Of a stretch of 64,000 nucleotides of DNA, positions 8,865-18,528 are shown in pieces. This DNA comes from CBDATG01 sp965200145 (GTDB lineage: Bacteria; Chloroflexota; Dehalococcoidia; Lucifugimonadales; Lucifugimonadaceae): assembly GCA_965200145.1 (NCBI GenBank), contig CBDATG010000002.1:310001-374000 (forward strand), given 5' to 3'. The notes beneath the pieces were generated by a model. The model did not search any database, had not been told where the DNA came from, and was given only the letters and a program-made list of their open reading frames with translations. The position numbers were made by a program, and so were the translations under genes. Positions within the stretch are counted from its first letter, which is position 1, and the number at the start of each line of letters is the position of its first letter.

Positions 8865-9365
8865 TCAAAACACCCTGTTCAACAGCGCAGTGTTGATCAT
8901 CTCCACCGCGTTATCGGCGTAGTCCCGCGCGTGCTTAATACGCGCACGCGCTTCCCTCACGGTATCGGTTGTCAGCACGCCGAAGATCACCGGCTTCTTG
9001 CACTCAATGGCCACGCGTTGCAACCCATCAGCCGCGGACCGCGCGATGTACTTGTAGTGATCAGTTTCGCCGCGTATCACTGCACCTATCGCGATGGCGG
9101 CTTGAACGTTGGTCCCCTGCAGTCGGCGCATCGCAATCATAGGCAGCTCAAAACTGCCTGGGACCTCGGTAACGACGATATCGGAGCGTGATACGCCCAG
9201 CTCCACCAATCGATCGACGCACAAATCGCGCATGGCGTACGTGATATCGCTGTTGAACCGCGCCACGCACACAACTATTCGGTGGCCCCTGCCATCCAAT
9301 AATGCCGGGTCAGCTTTGCCTGGATTTTTCTTCGGCATTCCGTAGTCCATGGGCTCGGTGATCAT
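8865..9365 (-). CDS. ribH: 6,7-dimethyl-8-ribityllumazine synthase
   Basis: A 166-residue lumazine synthase that joins the ribityl-pyrimidine and dihydroxybutanone phosphate to form lumazine. Recognisable are RIVVCVARFNSDIT, VPGSFELP, AIGAVIRGETDHYKYI with the catalytic histidine, and FGVLTTDT. It is the last gene of a four-gene riboflavin operon and its ATG overlaps the ribBA stop as ATGA. An extra N-terminal stretch of about 25 residues precedes the usual start region, and a later in-frame ATG (residue 6) is possible. Confidence 0.95.
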   Translation of the reverse strand: MITEPMDYGMPKKNPGKADPALLDGRGHRIVVCVARFNSDITYAMRDLCVDRLVELGVSRSDIVVTEVPGSFELPMIAMRRLQGTNVQAAIAIGAVIRGETDHYKYIARSAADGLQRVAIECKKPVIFGVLTTDTVREARARIKHARDYADNAVEMINTALLNRVF

Positions 9366-10615
9366 TCACTTCGCGGGATGCCCAGGTCGTGGCGCATCCT
9401 CTCACTCTTGGTCTTCAGGTAGCGTGTGTTATGGGAGTTCGGTGCAGTACGTAACGGGACCTGCTCAACCATTTCCAAACCGAAACCTTCCAGCCCCGCA
9501 ACCTTCTTCGGGTTGTTAGTCAGGAACCTGAACCGCCTGACACCAACATCCAGCAGAATCTGCGCGCCGACCCCGTAGTGACGCAAGTCAGTCGGGAAAC
9601 CCAGCTTGTGGTTCGCATCGACAGTGTCCATCCCGTTGTCCTGCAAACGGTACGCCCTGAGTTTATTGATGAGGCCTATTCCGCGCCCCTCTTGTCGCAT
9701 GTAAACCAACGCGCCAATCCCTGTCTCAGAGATACGCGACATCGCCGCATCCAACTGCTCACCACAGTCGCATCTGCGGCTACGGAAGATGTCACCTGTC
9801 AGACACTCGGAGTGCACGCGCACCAACGTCGGAGTCTCAGGTTCGATATCGCCGAGGGTCAACGCGATGTGTTCGGCGCGGTCGACGACGCTCTTGTATG
9901 CAATGCACCGAAACTGCCCCCACGGAGTCGGCAGTTGAGTCTCAACAACGCGCTTGACGAAAGACTCGCGACTCAGCCGGAACGAGATGAGATCGGCAAT
10001 GGATACGATCGGTATGTCGTGTTGTTCGGCCAATTTCTTAAGCTCTGGGTAGCGCGCCATCGTGCCATCTTCGTTCATGATTTCGCACACCACCGCTGCG
10101 GAGTGTTTGCCAGCTACGCGCACTAGGTCAATTGACCCTTCCGTATGTCCTGCGCGCACAAGCACGCCGCCATCCTGATAGCGCAACGGAATGACGTGGC
10201 CAGGCTGAACGAAATTCATTGCCGTTGCTTCGGATTCGGCCAAGAGCCTGATCGTGTGTGCGCGGTCTGCCGACGATATCCCTGTCGTGATACCCGATGC
10301 AGCGTCAACCGCCACCGCCATGGCCGTGGCGTGCTCGGTAGTGTTGTGTTTCACCATCATCGAGATGCCCAAGCGGTCCAGGTCCTCGGGCATCATCGGC
10401 GCGCAGATCAAGCCGCGACCGTGCGTCACCATGAAGTTGACATTCTCCGCCGTGGCATCCTGAGCCGCCATGACGAGGTCGCCCTCGTTTTCGCGGTCTT
10501 CATCGTCGACCATGATGACCAAGCCACCGCGCCTGATCGCTTCAACGGCGCGCTTAACTGATGCTTCGGCGGTCGGAGAGAGCGGACGGGGTGTGTTCGT
10601 GGCGGTGCTAGTCAT
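9362..10615 (-). CDS. ribBA: Bifunctional 3,4-dihydroxy-2-butanone 4-phosphate synthase / GTP cyclohydrolase II
   Basis: A 417-residue fusion. The N-terminal half is RibB, with VDDEDRENEGDLV (metal-binding acidic residues) and RAGHTEGSIDL. The C-terminal half is RibA, with the zinc-binding HSECLTGDIFRSRRCDCGEQL region and QEGRGIGLINKLRAY. The two halves make the four-carbon unit from ribulose 5-phosphate and open the GTP ring, feeding both branches of riboflavin synthesis. It lies between ribE (15-base gap) and ribH (4-base overlap). Confidence 0.96.
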   Translation of the reverse strand: MTSTATNTPRPLSPTAEASVKRAVEAIRRGGLVIMVDDEDRENEGDLVMAAQDATAENVNFMVTHGRGLICAPMMPEDLDRLGISMMVKHNTTEHATAMAVAVDAASGITTGISSADRAHTIRLLAESEATAMNFVQPGHVIPLRYQDGGVLVRAGHTEGSIDLVRVAGKHSAAVVCEIMNEDGTMARYPELKKLAEQHDIPIVSIADLISFRLSRESFVKRVVETQLPTPWGQFRCIAYKSVVDRAEHIALTLGDIEPETPTLVRVHSECLTGDIFRSRRCDCGEQLDAAMSRISETGIGALVYMRQEGRGIGLINKLRAYRLQDNGMDTVDANHKLGFPTDLRHYGVGAQILLDVGVRRFRFLTNNPKKVAGLEGFGLEMVEQVPLRTAPNSHNTRYLKTKSERMRHDLGIPRSE

Positions 10616-10630
10616 ACTTCGTCCCAGATG

Positions 10631-11251
10631 TCAGGTGACAGATCGAGCGTCGAGTGCCGAATACGTAAACTTCTCAAGATACTTCGCCGCCATATCTGCC
10701 TCAATGTTGAGCCGCGCGCCTACTGCAATATCGCCCAGCGTAGTGACGGCGGCAGTATGGGGGATCAATGTGAAATGGAATCCAGAGTCGTCGCAGCTGA
10801 AACACGTAAGGCTTACGCCGTCAAGAGCGACATATCCTTTCTCAATCGTGTAAGTGATTATATCGGCGGGCGCTTCCACCCGAATTAGACGCGCAGCTCC
10901 CCCGGCTTCAACTCCCGCGACGATTCCCACACCGTCTACATGCCCTTGGACAAGATGCCCGCCGACTCGCCCCCCGAACTTCATAGCTCGCTCCAGATTT
11001 ACCCGCGAACCTGGTTGCAAATCCGAGAGCGTGGTGCGTCGGAGAGTCTCGAGAGTCACATCAGTAGAGAAGACTGAGCCATCAATATTCGTCACGGTAA
11101 GACATGCACCACTGACGGAAATACTGTCGCCCATCTGCATCGAGTCCGCATCCATCAGGACGGCTGGTGCATCGACATTCAGCTTCATCAATCCGCTGAC
11201 TTCACGCGTGGCGACGACGGTCCCAGTCGCTTCTACAATTCCGCTGAACAT
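10631..11251 (-). CDS. ribE: Riboflavin synthase, alpha chain
   Basis: A 206-residue protein beginning MFSGIVEATGTV, the near-invariant start of this family. It consists of two lumazine-binding barrels (SISVSGACLTV in the first, VALDGVSLTC in the second). It dismutates two lumazine molecules into riboflavin and the pyrimidine precursor, the final step of the pathway. Only three bases separate it from ribD, consistent with a tight operon. Confidence 0.96.
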   Translation of the reverse strand: MFSGIVEATGTVVATREVSGLMKLNVDAPAVLMDADSMQMGDSISVSGACLTVTNIDGSVFSTDVTLETLRRTTLSDLQPGSRVNLERAMKFGGRVGGHLVQGHVDGVGIVAGVEAGGAARLIRVEAPADIITYTIEKGYVALDGVSLTCFSCDDSGFHFTLIPHTAAVTTLGDIAVGARLNIEADMAAKYLEKFTYSALDARSVT

Positions 11252-11254
11252 GCC

Positions 11255-12364
11255 TTAATTCTGATACTCAACGTAACCTGCCACGATGATGTCATCTCCA
11301 ATCCGTGTCGTTTCGACATCTCGCAACCTAGGTGACTCTGCCAATGTTGATGGGCCGACACCTCCGATAGGACGTAACGCGCCATCGCCGCCGATAATTA
11401 CGCGCGTTGAGATGCTTGCCACCACTTTGTCAACTAGCTTGAGTCGAAAGAGTTCACCCGTGAGAATGGGTCCGGCATCAGCCAAAATGTTGACGTAACC
11501 CCGATCGCCGAGAAGCGCGATCAGGCGGACCAAGTCAACCTTAGGCCGAGCGTCTTCGGCGTCAGAGGCCGGAAGGACTACCGTCTCGCATCCGTTTGGC
11601 GCATCGGTTTCCACGGCGACAGCGTTGATAACGTCACCAGATTCCCCGAGCATCCTCGCATTCGGCGGAAGCCTGCCTCGAGAATCGACGACAACGCGCA
11701 GGCGCGGCCGATTTGCCAATCGCTCCCCAGTATCGAGGTCGCGTGCCGTAAGGGCCGGGTCGTCTGCAAGTACGGTTCCGATGCCGGTGAGTATCGCGTC
11801 GGAACGGTAGCGCATCGAGTGCGTGTGGCGTAACCACTCTTCGGACGATATCCACTGGGAGTCGCCAGTTCGCGTCGCGACGCAACCGTCGAGGCTAAGT
11901 CCCCATTTCGATGTGATAAAGGGCATACCAGTTCGCAACAGCTTTGCCCATGGTTCAATCAGCGCCTCCGCACGTTTTGCAAGATGGCTGGGAACATCAT
12001 GTGACACCGAGATGCCCGCGCCTTTGAGGATCGCGAATCCCTCGCCGTTCACCAGCGGCGACGGATCAGTAACAGGGCAGACGACGCGACCGATACCGCT
12101 CGCCAATATGTGATCGGTGCACGGTGCGACGGTGCTGTGATACTGGTGCGGCTCCAAGGTGCAATACAAGATGCACCCGCGCGCTCGGTCGCCGGCCATG
12201 CCCAACGCGACCGATTCTGCATGTTGACCAGGTCGTGGCTCGGTCGCACCTTCGCCGACGACCTTGCCGTTGACATCAGCGACAACTGCACCGACGGGAG
12301 GACGCGGCGAGACACCTCCGGCGGCAGTCTCCGCCAGTTGCAATGCGCGGGCGAACGGTTCCAT
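11255..12364 (-). CDS. ribD: Bifunctional pyrimidine deaminase / reductase RibD, with altered zinc ligand
   Basis: A 369-residue protein with an N-terminal cytidine-deaminase-like domain and a C-terminal dihydrofolate-reductase-like domain starting near SKWGLSLDGCVA. Together they perform the second and third steps of the GTP branch. The catalytic HAE is at residues 48-50 and one zinc cysteine is C82 in APC. The other position, normally Cys in the TLEPC motif, is His73 (TLEPH). Spacing otherwise matches the family, so this may be a Cys-to-His zinc ligand exchange rather than loss. It is the first gene of the operon. I looked upstream for an FMN riboswitch and saw none. Confidence 0.92.
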   Translation of the reverse strand: MEPFARALQLAETAAGGVSPRPPVGAVVADVNGKVVGEGATEPRPGQHAESVALGMAGDRARGCILYCTLEPHQYHSTVAPCTDHILASGIGRVVCPVTDPSPLVNGEGFAILKGAGISVSHDVPSHLAKRAEALIEPWAKLLRTGMPFITSKWGLSLDGCVATRTGDSQWISSEEWLRHTHSMRYRSDAILTGIGTVLADDPALTARDLDTGERLANRPRLRVVVDSRGRLPPNARMLGESGDVINAVAVETDAPNGCETVVLPASDAEDARPKVDLVRLIALLGDRGYVNILADAGPILTGELFRLKLVDKVVASISTRVIIGGDGALRPIGGVGPSTLAESPRLRDVETTRIGDDIIVAGYVEYQN

Positions 12365-12550
12365 ACCTCAAAGTATGTAACAGCATGGTTGACATGCAGT
12401 GGACCGACAGGTAGAGGATCAAGACGCGATCGATAAGCACACCGTACATCGATGACATGACCCAACCGCGTGTCCTAATCGCGCCCGCGGTACGAGCTGG
12501 ACGAAATGCACAATAAGGGCAGTGCCACAACATGACGGAGGTAGTTGGCA
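12365..12550. promoter_or_regulatory. Divergent promoter region between ribD and an enolase-family gene
   Basis: The riboflavin operon starts leftward and the enolase-family gene starts rightward from this 186-base gap. Near the ribD start, the minus strand carries an AT-richer stretch (TGTTACATACT) that could serve as a -10. On the plus strand a clear ribosome site precedes the enolase gene. I could not place a confident -35/-10 pair. Confidence 0.35.
12537..12541 (+). promoter_or_regulatory. Ribosome binding site GGAGG that fixes the enolase start
   Basis: GGAGG lies nine bases before the ATG at 12551. A TTG six bases further upstream would be only three bases from it, which is too close, so the ATG is preferred. 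Confidence 0.7.
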
Positions 12551-13723
12551 ATGAAGATCGCAGATGTGCAGGCATTCCCGATCCGCATCTCAGAACGCGC
12601 CGATGAGAAATCGGAAGGCTCAACGCGTCCGCCGACGATAGAGTTCGGCGATTACTATGTGGACCGATCCGCATTCACCTCGATCTATTCGCATCACCAC
12701 GAGACGACGGTTGTTCGGATTGCGACCGATACCGGTATCGTGGGCTGGGGCGAGGCGCAGTCGCCCGTGTCGCCGAACACGACCGCAACGATTGTGCATG
12801 ACCTTGTGCGCCCATTGATCCTGGGACGGGACCCGTTTGACATCGAGGCGATCTGGACTCGGAATTACGGCGCGATGCGCGAGCGTGGTCACCCAACCGG
12901 CTTCTACATCGACGCGATTGCGGGTGCAGATATCGCACTATGGGACATCGTCGGGAAAGCGGTCGGCCTGCCAGTGCACAAACTCGCAGGCGGCAGGTAC
13001 CGCGAAGAGGTGACGCTTTATGCGGGCATCGGGGGAACGGACCCGGACAAAGTGGCGGATGCCGCAGCGGAACATGTAGCGTTGGGATACAAAGCGTTGA
13101 AGTTGCACCTGCTGCTCGACGTTGAAGGTGTCGCCAAGATATGCCGCGTCGTGCGCCAACGCGTTGGGCCGTCGATCATGATCATGGTTGACGTCCACAT
13201 GCGCCAGACCGTCGCGAACGCCATCCTATTGGGACGACATATGGAGTCGTTGGACTGCACCTGGCTGGAATCTCCCACGGTGCCCGACGACATTCCCGGG
13301 CAGGCGGAGATTACACGCGCCCTCGACATGGCGGTTGCGATAGGTGAGTGGACGCGCACCAGATACGAGATGCGGGAGCAGTTGGAGCGTCGCGCCTACG
13401 ACATACTCATGCACGACATCGGACGCACCGGCATCACGGAGGGACACAGAATCGCAACACTCGCCGATACCTACAACATACCAGTGGCACCGCATGTCGG
13501 TGGCGGTGGAATCTTGTCCGTCGCCGCTACGGTCGAATTCTCAGCATCGTGTCCGAACTTCATGATCATGGAACACGGCCATCACGCCAATGCCGTGAAG
13601 TCCAAGATTCTCAAAGCACCATACGAGCCGGTCAACGGAAGATTCCGGGTGAGCGACCGTCCAGGTCTAGGCGTTGATGTAGACCAAGATGCCCTGGTCA
13701 AGTATGCGTTTCCATCCGCATAG
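12551..13723 (+). CDS. Enolase-superfamily dehydratase, mandelate racemase-like (paralogue A)
   Basis: A 390-residue protein with the two-domain enolase layout: a capping N-terminus and a barrel with a Lys-x-His pair (LKLH) on the second strand. Metal ligands follow in VDVH (Asp), WLESP (Glu) and IGEW (Glu), with a histidine in APHVGGGG. These enzymes abstract the proton alpha to a carboxylate and usually dehydrate acid sugars. The substrate cannot be named. The next gene, an FGGY kinase, follows by 70 bases on the same strand, which suggests a sugar-acid route. It is one of four divergent paralogues in the window. Confidence 0.88.
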   Translation: MKIADVQAFPIRISERADEKSEGSTRPPTIEFGDYYVDRSAFTSIYSHHHETTVVRIATDTGIVGWGEAQSPVSPNTTATIVHDLVRPLILGRDPFDIEAIWTRNYGAMRERGHPTGFYIDAIAGADIALWDIVGKAVGLPVHKLAGGRYREEVTLYAGIGGTDPDKVADAAAEHVALGYKALKLHLLLDVEGVAKICRVVRQRVGPSIMIMVDVHMRQTVANAILLGRHMESLDCTWLESPTVPDDIPGQAEITRALDMAVAIGEWTRTRYEMREQLERRAYDILMHDIGRTGITEGHRIATLADTYNIPVAPHVGGGGILSVAATVEFSASCPNFMIMEHGHHANAVKSKILKAPYEPVNGRFRVSDRPGLGVDVDQDALVKYAFPSA

Positions 13724-13793
13724 TAGGCAACGACCGAAACGGTAGCTGGGACCCGCCACTTGACCGCAACGCGGATGACTAGGTGAACGCACT

Positions 13794-15287
13794 GTGAGTG
13801 AATCGCCGTTCGTACTCGCTATCGACGTAGGCTCGTCCGCGGTGCGGGCAGGGCTGTACGACTCGCGTGCGAACAGAGTGGAAGGAACGGCGGTTAACTT
13901 GGTTCACGCCCAAGTAGTCAGGGGTGATGGCACATGCGTAGAGGACGCTGTACAACTGGCAGAACTCGTGGAGACAGCGGTTGACCAAGTGTTGGATCTA
14001 GCTGGTGACACTGCCCGGCACATTGGCGGAGTCGGGATGGCATCCATGGCCAGCACCATTCTCGGCATCGACGCGAACGGCGACCCGGTGACACCAGTCT
14101 TTACCTATGCGGACTCTCGCACGGGCGACGATGTTGGGCAACTGCGCCAGACTATAGACGTGGATGCCGCATACCAGCGGACGGGTGTGATGCAACACTG
14201 GTCTTACGTGCCTGCACGCGTCACGTGGCTTCGACGCACGCGTCCAGACATTCACGAACAGATCGACAAATGGGTCGACTTTCCGACCTATCTCTACGGC
14301 AGATGGTTCGGGTTTGGCGTGTTGCGTACATCCCACTCTCTCGCTGCATGGTCGGGAATGCAGGACCGTGAAACCCTGGACTGGGACACCGAACTACTGT
14401 CGGCCGTCGGGATAAGCCGCGATCAGCTGGCGGCCATTTTTGGGTATGACGACGTTCAATGCGGACTTTTGAGCGAATACGCTGCGAGATGGGTTGAGTT
14501 GCGCGATGCACGTTTCGCGCTCGGCATCGGAGATGGCGCGGCGGTCAACATCGGGACCGGTTGCGTCGGAGCGAACAGAGTGGCAATCACCGTAGGCACG
14601 ACCGCGGCAATGCGAACTTTCGTAGTCCACGATAGAGGATCCCCGTCGCCAGAGGTGCCGCGCGGACTCTGGGGTTACCCCTTGAATCCTCATCAGACCC
14701 TGCTCGGCGGGGCATTCACGGAGGGAGGGAGCGTTGTCAAGTGGTGCACCGACGTAATACGGATGCCAGACCTGTTCGAGTTGAGCGCAGCGCTTGAGGG
14801 CAGAGAACCCGCCGCACACGGTTTGACTGTCCTGCCATTTCTGTCCGGTGAGCGAGCGGTAGGTTGGGCGGCCAATGCCACTGCAACCGTTACTGGACTA
14901 CGAGCTTCCACCGACGGACTCGATGTAGTCCAGGCGATGATGGAGGCGGTTGCCTACCGTTTCGCATTGGTAGCGGAGCTATTGCGACCGCATACCGCGG
15001 CGGACCGCGTTTACGTCGCGGGAGGGAACGCCATGACCGCATCGCCCTGGTGGGTGCAAACGATCGCAGATGTCCTCGGCGCTGTGATCCACACGACCGC
15101 GGATGACGAGGCAACGACGCGCGGCGCGGCGATGTTGGCGTTACACGCCGTTGGCATCTGGCGCACCTTATCCGATTTCCCAAGCGAGATCGCCGCATCA
15201 TTTGAACCTCGTGCACAGTACCGAGCGGTGCATGACGCCGGAATCGATCGTCAAACCACCCTTTACGAACAGATAGTTGCGGGGTAA
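13794..15287 (+). CDS. FGGY-family carbohydrate kinase, gluconokinase-like
   Basis: A 497-residue kinase of the usual FGGY length. The N-terminal actin-like domain opens with LAIDVGSSAVRAGLYD (phosphate 1 loop). The C-terminal domain has GDGAAVNIGTG, AITVGTTAAMR and near the end the VYVAGGNAMTASPWWVQTIAD stretch of the adenosine-binding region. It phosphorylates a sugar or sugar acid with ATP; gluconate-type kinases are the closest match by eye, but the substrate is unproven. The start is GTG at 13794 with a weak upstream AGGTGA. It probably shares a transcript with the upstream enolase-family gene. Confidence 0.85.
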   Translation: MSESPFVLAIDVGSSAVRAGLYDSRANRVEGTAVNLVHAQVVRGDGTCVEDAVQLAELVETAVDQVLDLAGDTARHIGGVGMASMASTILGIDANGDPVTPVFTYADSRTGDDVGQLRQTIDVDAAYQRTGVMQHWSYVPARVTWLRRTRPDIHEQIDKWVDFPTYLYGRWFGFGVLRTSHSLAAWSGMQDRETLDWDTELLSAVGISRDQLAAIFGYDDVQCGLLSEYAARWVELRDARFALGIGDGAAVNIGTGCVGANRVAITVGTTAAMRTFVVHDRGSPSPEVPRGLWGYPLNPHQTLLGGAFTEGGSVVKWCTDVIRMPDLFELSAALEGREPAAHGLTVLPFLSGERAVGWAANATATVTGLRASTDGLDVVQAMMEAVAYRFALVAELLRPHTAADRVYVAGGNAMTASPWWVQTIADVLGAVIHTTADDEATTRGAAMLALHAVGIWRTLSDFPSEIAASFEPRAQYRAVHDAGIDRQTTLYEQIVAG

Positions 15288-15490
15288 GTCGCACCGACAT
15301 CGTTGCTGAGTCTGGCGGTGGCAGAACGCCTGATTCGCCGCCCCGTGGTGGTTTGGGAATGGCGATTGAACGCGCGGCTAATGATTGCGAATCGCCGCGC
15401 TGATTTGACATATTGGAATCAGCCGTTGACGCGAACGCGTTGCGATCGCGCTCTTGCAACTGTGACCTTCCGATACCACCTAACCGCCAG
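15288..15490. other. Intergenic gap before the lipoprotein cluster
   Basis: The frame of the following lipoprotein remains open upstream to a TTG at 15413, but that extension has no signal-peptide character and the paralogues start close to the hydrophobic segment. I see no other feature. Confidence 0.4.
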
Positions 15491-18406
15491 ATGCAACCGA
15501 GAAGCCTCCTAGCGCGGGGTAGCGATACCGCGCGCAACTGTGCCCTGGCAGGGATCCTCGCGCTGTCAGTTGCAACGGCCGCCGCGATCGCATGCAATTC
15601 GGACGAGCCTGAAGCGACAGAGGTCGCATCGCCTACCGTCTCGGCAACCTCCGCAACTCCTACGGTTGCACCCACAGCGACACCGCGTCGCCCATCTCCG
15701 ACGCGCGTCTCGCTACCCAGCCCTACGCCTCGGCCCACTGCGACTCCGCGCCCTACGGCAACGCCGCGTCCGACTAACACTCCGACACCGCAACCTAGCC
15801 CAACGCCGTCCCCAACGCCAATTGCGGAGTCAAGATACGTCATCGAGTCGGTCGATTGGAACTTGCGCGGACCCGATGGTGACCAAGTTGCAGCTACGTT
15901 CACCGTCGTCGTTTCCAACACAGGGAACGCGAGGCGCGATGAGGAAACCTCACTTATGGTGTCAGTTGACGGCGCAGAGGCAGAGGCTGTGTCCGCCGTG
16001 CCTGCGTTGGATGCTGGCGCGTCTTCGCCACTGCTGTTCAATCTGCGACTTACCCCAGGACGTCCGCAGATCCGTGTGCAGATTGACGACTCGGTTTCGA
16101 TAGTGGCAATGGAAATACTCGCGTCGGACATAGTCCTTGTGCCTGCCGCGTACCAAGTAGTAGCGAACGGAACGGTGAACTTCACCGTTAACGTCAGCAA
16201 CAACGGATCCATCCCAACCGGCCCGGTGAGCGTCGTTGCCAATTCCAAGGTCGTCGGCACAGTGCGTCCCTTGCAGGATGGGGACACGGATTCCTTGACT
16301 TTCGGCTTGACGCTTGAGGCAGGGTCGCACGTTGTCAATGTCAGCGCAGCTCCTGACACTCGCGAAGTTGACACGCTGAACAACGATGCAGTCTTCAACG
16401 TTGATGTCGATTACGTCGCCCTGGCGATAGATGCAACATCGCAATCGACTACTGGTTTCTCACGCGACGGCAGCGCAAACGTCGATCTCGGTTTCCGAGT
16501 GCGGAATCTCGGGGTCGCTCCCAGCGGAGATTTCACCGTCGCATTCCAATGCAGTGACGCTTCTCACACGATGTGTTCTGGCTCAACCACAGTTGCTTCT
16601 CTGTTGCCGGGGGGAGAGTTTGAAGGTGTCATCAACGCCAAACTCCCACAGGGAACTGTCAGCATCCAGCTATATGCAGGTGAATTAGAGGATGGTTATC
16701 GATACGGACGGGAGAATGTTCAAGCTGTCACGGTGGATGTTGCAGTTCAACCGCCGGTCGATTTGCAGTTCGGCGTTGAAACCGAAATCACCGGCTACTA
16801 CTCCGACGGTTCAGCGGCGGTAACGGTCACAGCTACCTTAGTCAACAACGGACGCGATCAGGTTACAGACTTAAGGGACGTACTTATCAGCTGCCGTCAA
16901 GCGGGTCAGGTCGTTTCAGGATGCGGCGAGGTGTTGGAGCTGGAGCTGGAGGACGGTTACGGGCCAGTTTCCGCTGCGGAGCAGTTCAAGGTGCCCACCG
17001 GTGAGATATCACTCGTACTGGATGGCGGCGATGTAAACGATGTCGCGGATGTCTCGATACCAGAGCGCATCGTGTTCTTGGACCGCGAGACCTGGGACTG
17101 TTTCTCGGATGCCAGCTGGAGCACAACCTTCCCGCGCGGCAATTGCAGCGGACGTAGCAACTCCAGAATCGAAAAGTGGGAAAACGATAAATCGATCAAG
17201 TTCTGGGCAACTGGCAACGACAGCTACATAGAAGTGCTTGAAGATGTTCTGGCGGAACTCTTGCCAGAAATTGACGTGCGCATTGATTGGGTTCGAACAG
17301 AAGCGGAAGCCGATGTAGTGGCGCACGTCGGACTCACTCGGGAGGAGGCACGTTCCGCCGGCTTCGTCGAGTGTGACGGACTTTGGGGATGCTCCGACAT
17401 CACAGTCAACGCGGATGGGACAGTCCAATCGGGCGAGATCGTGGTCTTCGTAAACACTGACGAACCCTATGCGTCCCTAGGTCGGACAGCAGATGTCGTC
17501 GAGTACTCGTTGACCCACCATTTGGTGCGGGTGTTCGCTCCGATGGAGTATCGCAACGTGCCAGACAGCGTCATGAGCATCGATACCAGCATCCGGCGGC
17601 CTGAGCTGAGCCAATCAGATCGGGACCTGATCAGACTGACGCGCCACACTCTCGTGAAACCCGGTGCCACCGTTGACGACATTCAGGAATTGGTGGTATT
17701 CAAAGAGGACTTGGTCGATGCCCAGACTGAGCCAGTGATCACAAACCTCGATCTGATTCGCAATGCTAGGACTCGGTTGCACAACGCCGAATCGGTGCTG
17801 TATGAGCTGAACGGCGGATGGTCGGGGGGGCAGTGTGACACGCGGATGTCCACTTACGGACCTGCCCAAGTCACATTCGGCAGCTTTGGCGCGACCCGTT
17901 CGAACGCTTATCACATGGTCACCGAAGACGAAAGGTGGTTGCACCTGGTATCCGCCGACGGTCAGAACAGCGAGTACTGGGACGGTTCTGGCAGGCGATG
18001 GCGCTCTGTGTCCGCACCCGACGAGCAAGACGTACTCACATCCACATCATGGAGCCCCGAGTACAGCGACCCCCTAGTCATCTTGACATCGATCCTGTGG
18101 TTCGGGCTAGAGAGTCAGATCGACATCGTTCGCAGTGACGATGCAGAGCGCGTCATATCTGTCGACCTGAGCAGCGGATTCGCCGCTCCAAACTGGGCAA
18201 CCCGCAATCGCCTGGACATCAGCAACATTGCCATCGATCTGGAAACGTACGTCGTTCAGAGCTTCGAGGCAGATTGGGAGTTCACCGTGCGTGGATTGGC
18301 TTGCGGACACTACCACGTCGAAGCAACGTTGGTCTCCGGCGGTTACGGCACTAGGCTCACCATCCCCGACGACGTTAGAGAAGACTCTGACGTACTAGGG
18401 CAATAG
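15491..18406 (+). CDS. Large lipoprotein with CARDB-like repeats and a degenerate zincin-like domain (paralogue 1)
   Basis: A 971-residue predicted lipoprotein. The signal segment (ALAGILALSVATAAAIAC) ends in Cys35 as lipidation site, then a Thr-Pro linker runs to about residue 110. Several repeats of about 100 residues follow (phrases such as FTVVVSNTGNARRD and FTVNVSNNGSIPTG), resembling CARDB or other Ig-like modules, then a C-terminal region shared with the next two genes. Where the paralogues have HELLHALxPMxH, this copy reads THHLVRVFAPMEY: both zinc histidines, the catalytic Glu and the following His are gone (residues 675-687). It is therefore probably a non-catalytic member. The ATG at 15491 gives an N-terminus matching the paralogues. 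The function is unknown. Confidence 0.8.
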   Translation: MQPRSLLARGSDTARNCALAGILALSVATAAAIACNSDEPEATEVASPTVSATSATPTVAPTATPRRPSPTRVSLPSPTPRPTATPRPTATPRPTNTPTPQPSPTPSPTPIAESRYVIESVDWNLRGPDGDQVAATFTVVVSNTGNARRDEETSLMVSVDGAEAEAVSAVPALDAGASSPLLFNLRLTPGRPQIRVQIDDSVSIVAMEILASDIVLVPAAYQVVANGTVNFTVNVSNNGSIPTGPVSVVANSKVVGTVRPLQDGDTDSLTFGLTLEAGSHVVNVSAAPDTREVDTLNNDAVFNVDVDYVALAIDATSQSTTGFSRDGSANVDLGFRVRNLGVAPSGDFTVAFQCSDASHTMCSGSTTVASLLPGGEFEGVINAKLPQGTVSIQLYAGELEDGYRYGRENVQAVTVDVAVQPPVDLQFGVETEITGYYSDGSAAVTVTATLVNNGRDQVTDLRDVLISCRQAGQVVSGCGEVLELELEDGYGPVSAAEQFKVPTGEISLVLDGGDVNDVADVSIPERIVFLDRETWDCFSDASWSTTFPRGNCSGRSNSRIEKWENDKSIKFWATGNDSYIEVLEDVLAELLPEIDVRIDWVRTEAEADVVAHVGLTREEARSAGFVECDGLWGCSDITVNADGTVQSGEIVVFVNTDEPYASLGRTADVVEYSLTHHLVRVFAPMEYRNVPDSVMSIDTSIRRPELSQSDRDLIRLTRHTLVKPGATVDDIQELVVFKEDLVDAQTEPVITNLDLIRNARTRLHNAESVLYELNGGWSGGQCDTRMSTYGPAQVTFGSFGATRSNAYHMVTEDERWLHLVSADGQNSEYWDGSGRRWRSVSAPDEQDVLTSTSWSPEYSDPLVILTSILWFGLESQIDIVRSDDAERVISVDLSSGFAAPNWATRNRLDISNIAIDLETYVVQSFEADWEFTVRGLACGHYHVEATLVSGGYGTRLTIPDDVREDSDVLGQ
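15650..15822 (+). repeat. Low-complexity Thr-Pro linker coding repeat
   Basis: Degenerate repeats such as ACTGCGACTCCGCGCCCTAC encode the TPRPTATPRPTATP linker. Such linkers commonly hold extracellular domains away from the membrane anchor and are frequent in Chloroflexota lipoproteins. Confidence 0.8.
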
Positions 18407-18528
18407 TCGTTCAAGACCGCCTCTCATCCACGTCGCTCGGGTTGTTGGCACTGTCGCAACCGCCCGATGCCGCCGTGTTGTGACACCTACAGTCTTCGCG
18501 CCCGAGCGTCGTGTAACATCTACGCGTC

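Noticed and set aside
8683..8922. Plus-strand frame between mdh and ribH
   Set aside because: Much of it lies antisense to ribH, it has no family match, and its ribosome site is poor.
12365..12540. FMN riboswitch before ribD
   Set aside because: The conserved RFN blocks (such as AGGGTGAAATTCCCGACC-like stretches) are not present on the minus strand here.
14890..16398. Long minus-strand frame of about 500 codons
   Set aside because: It is antisense to the end of the FGGY kinase and the Thr-Pro linker of lipoprotein 1, has a composition set by the sense strand, and matches no fold.
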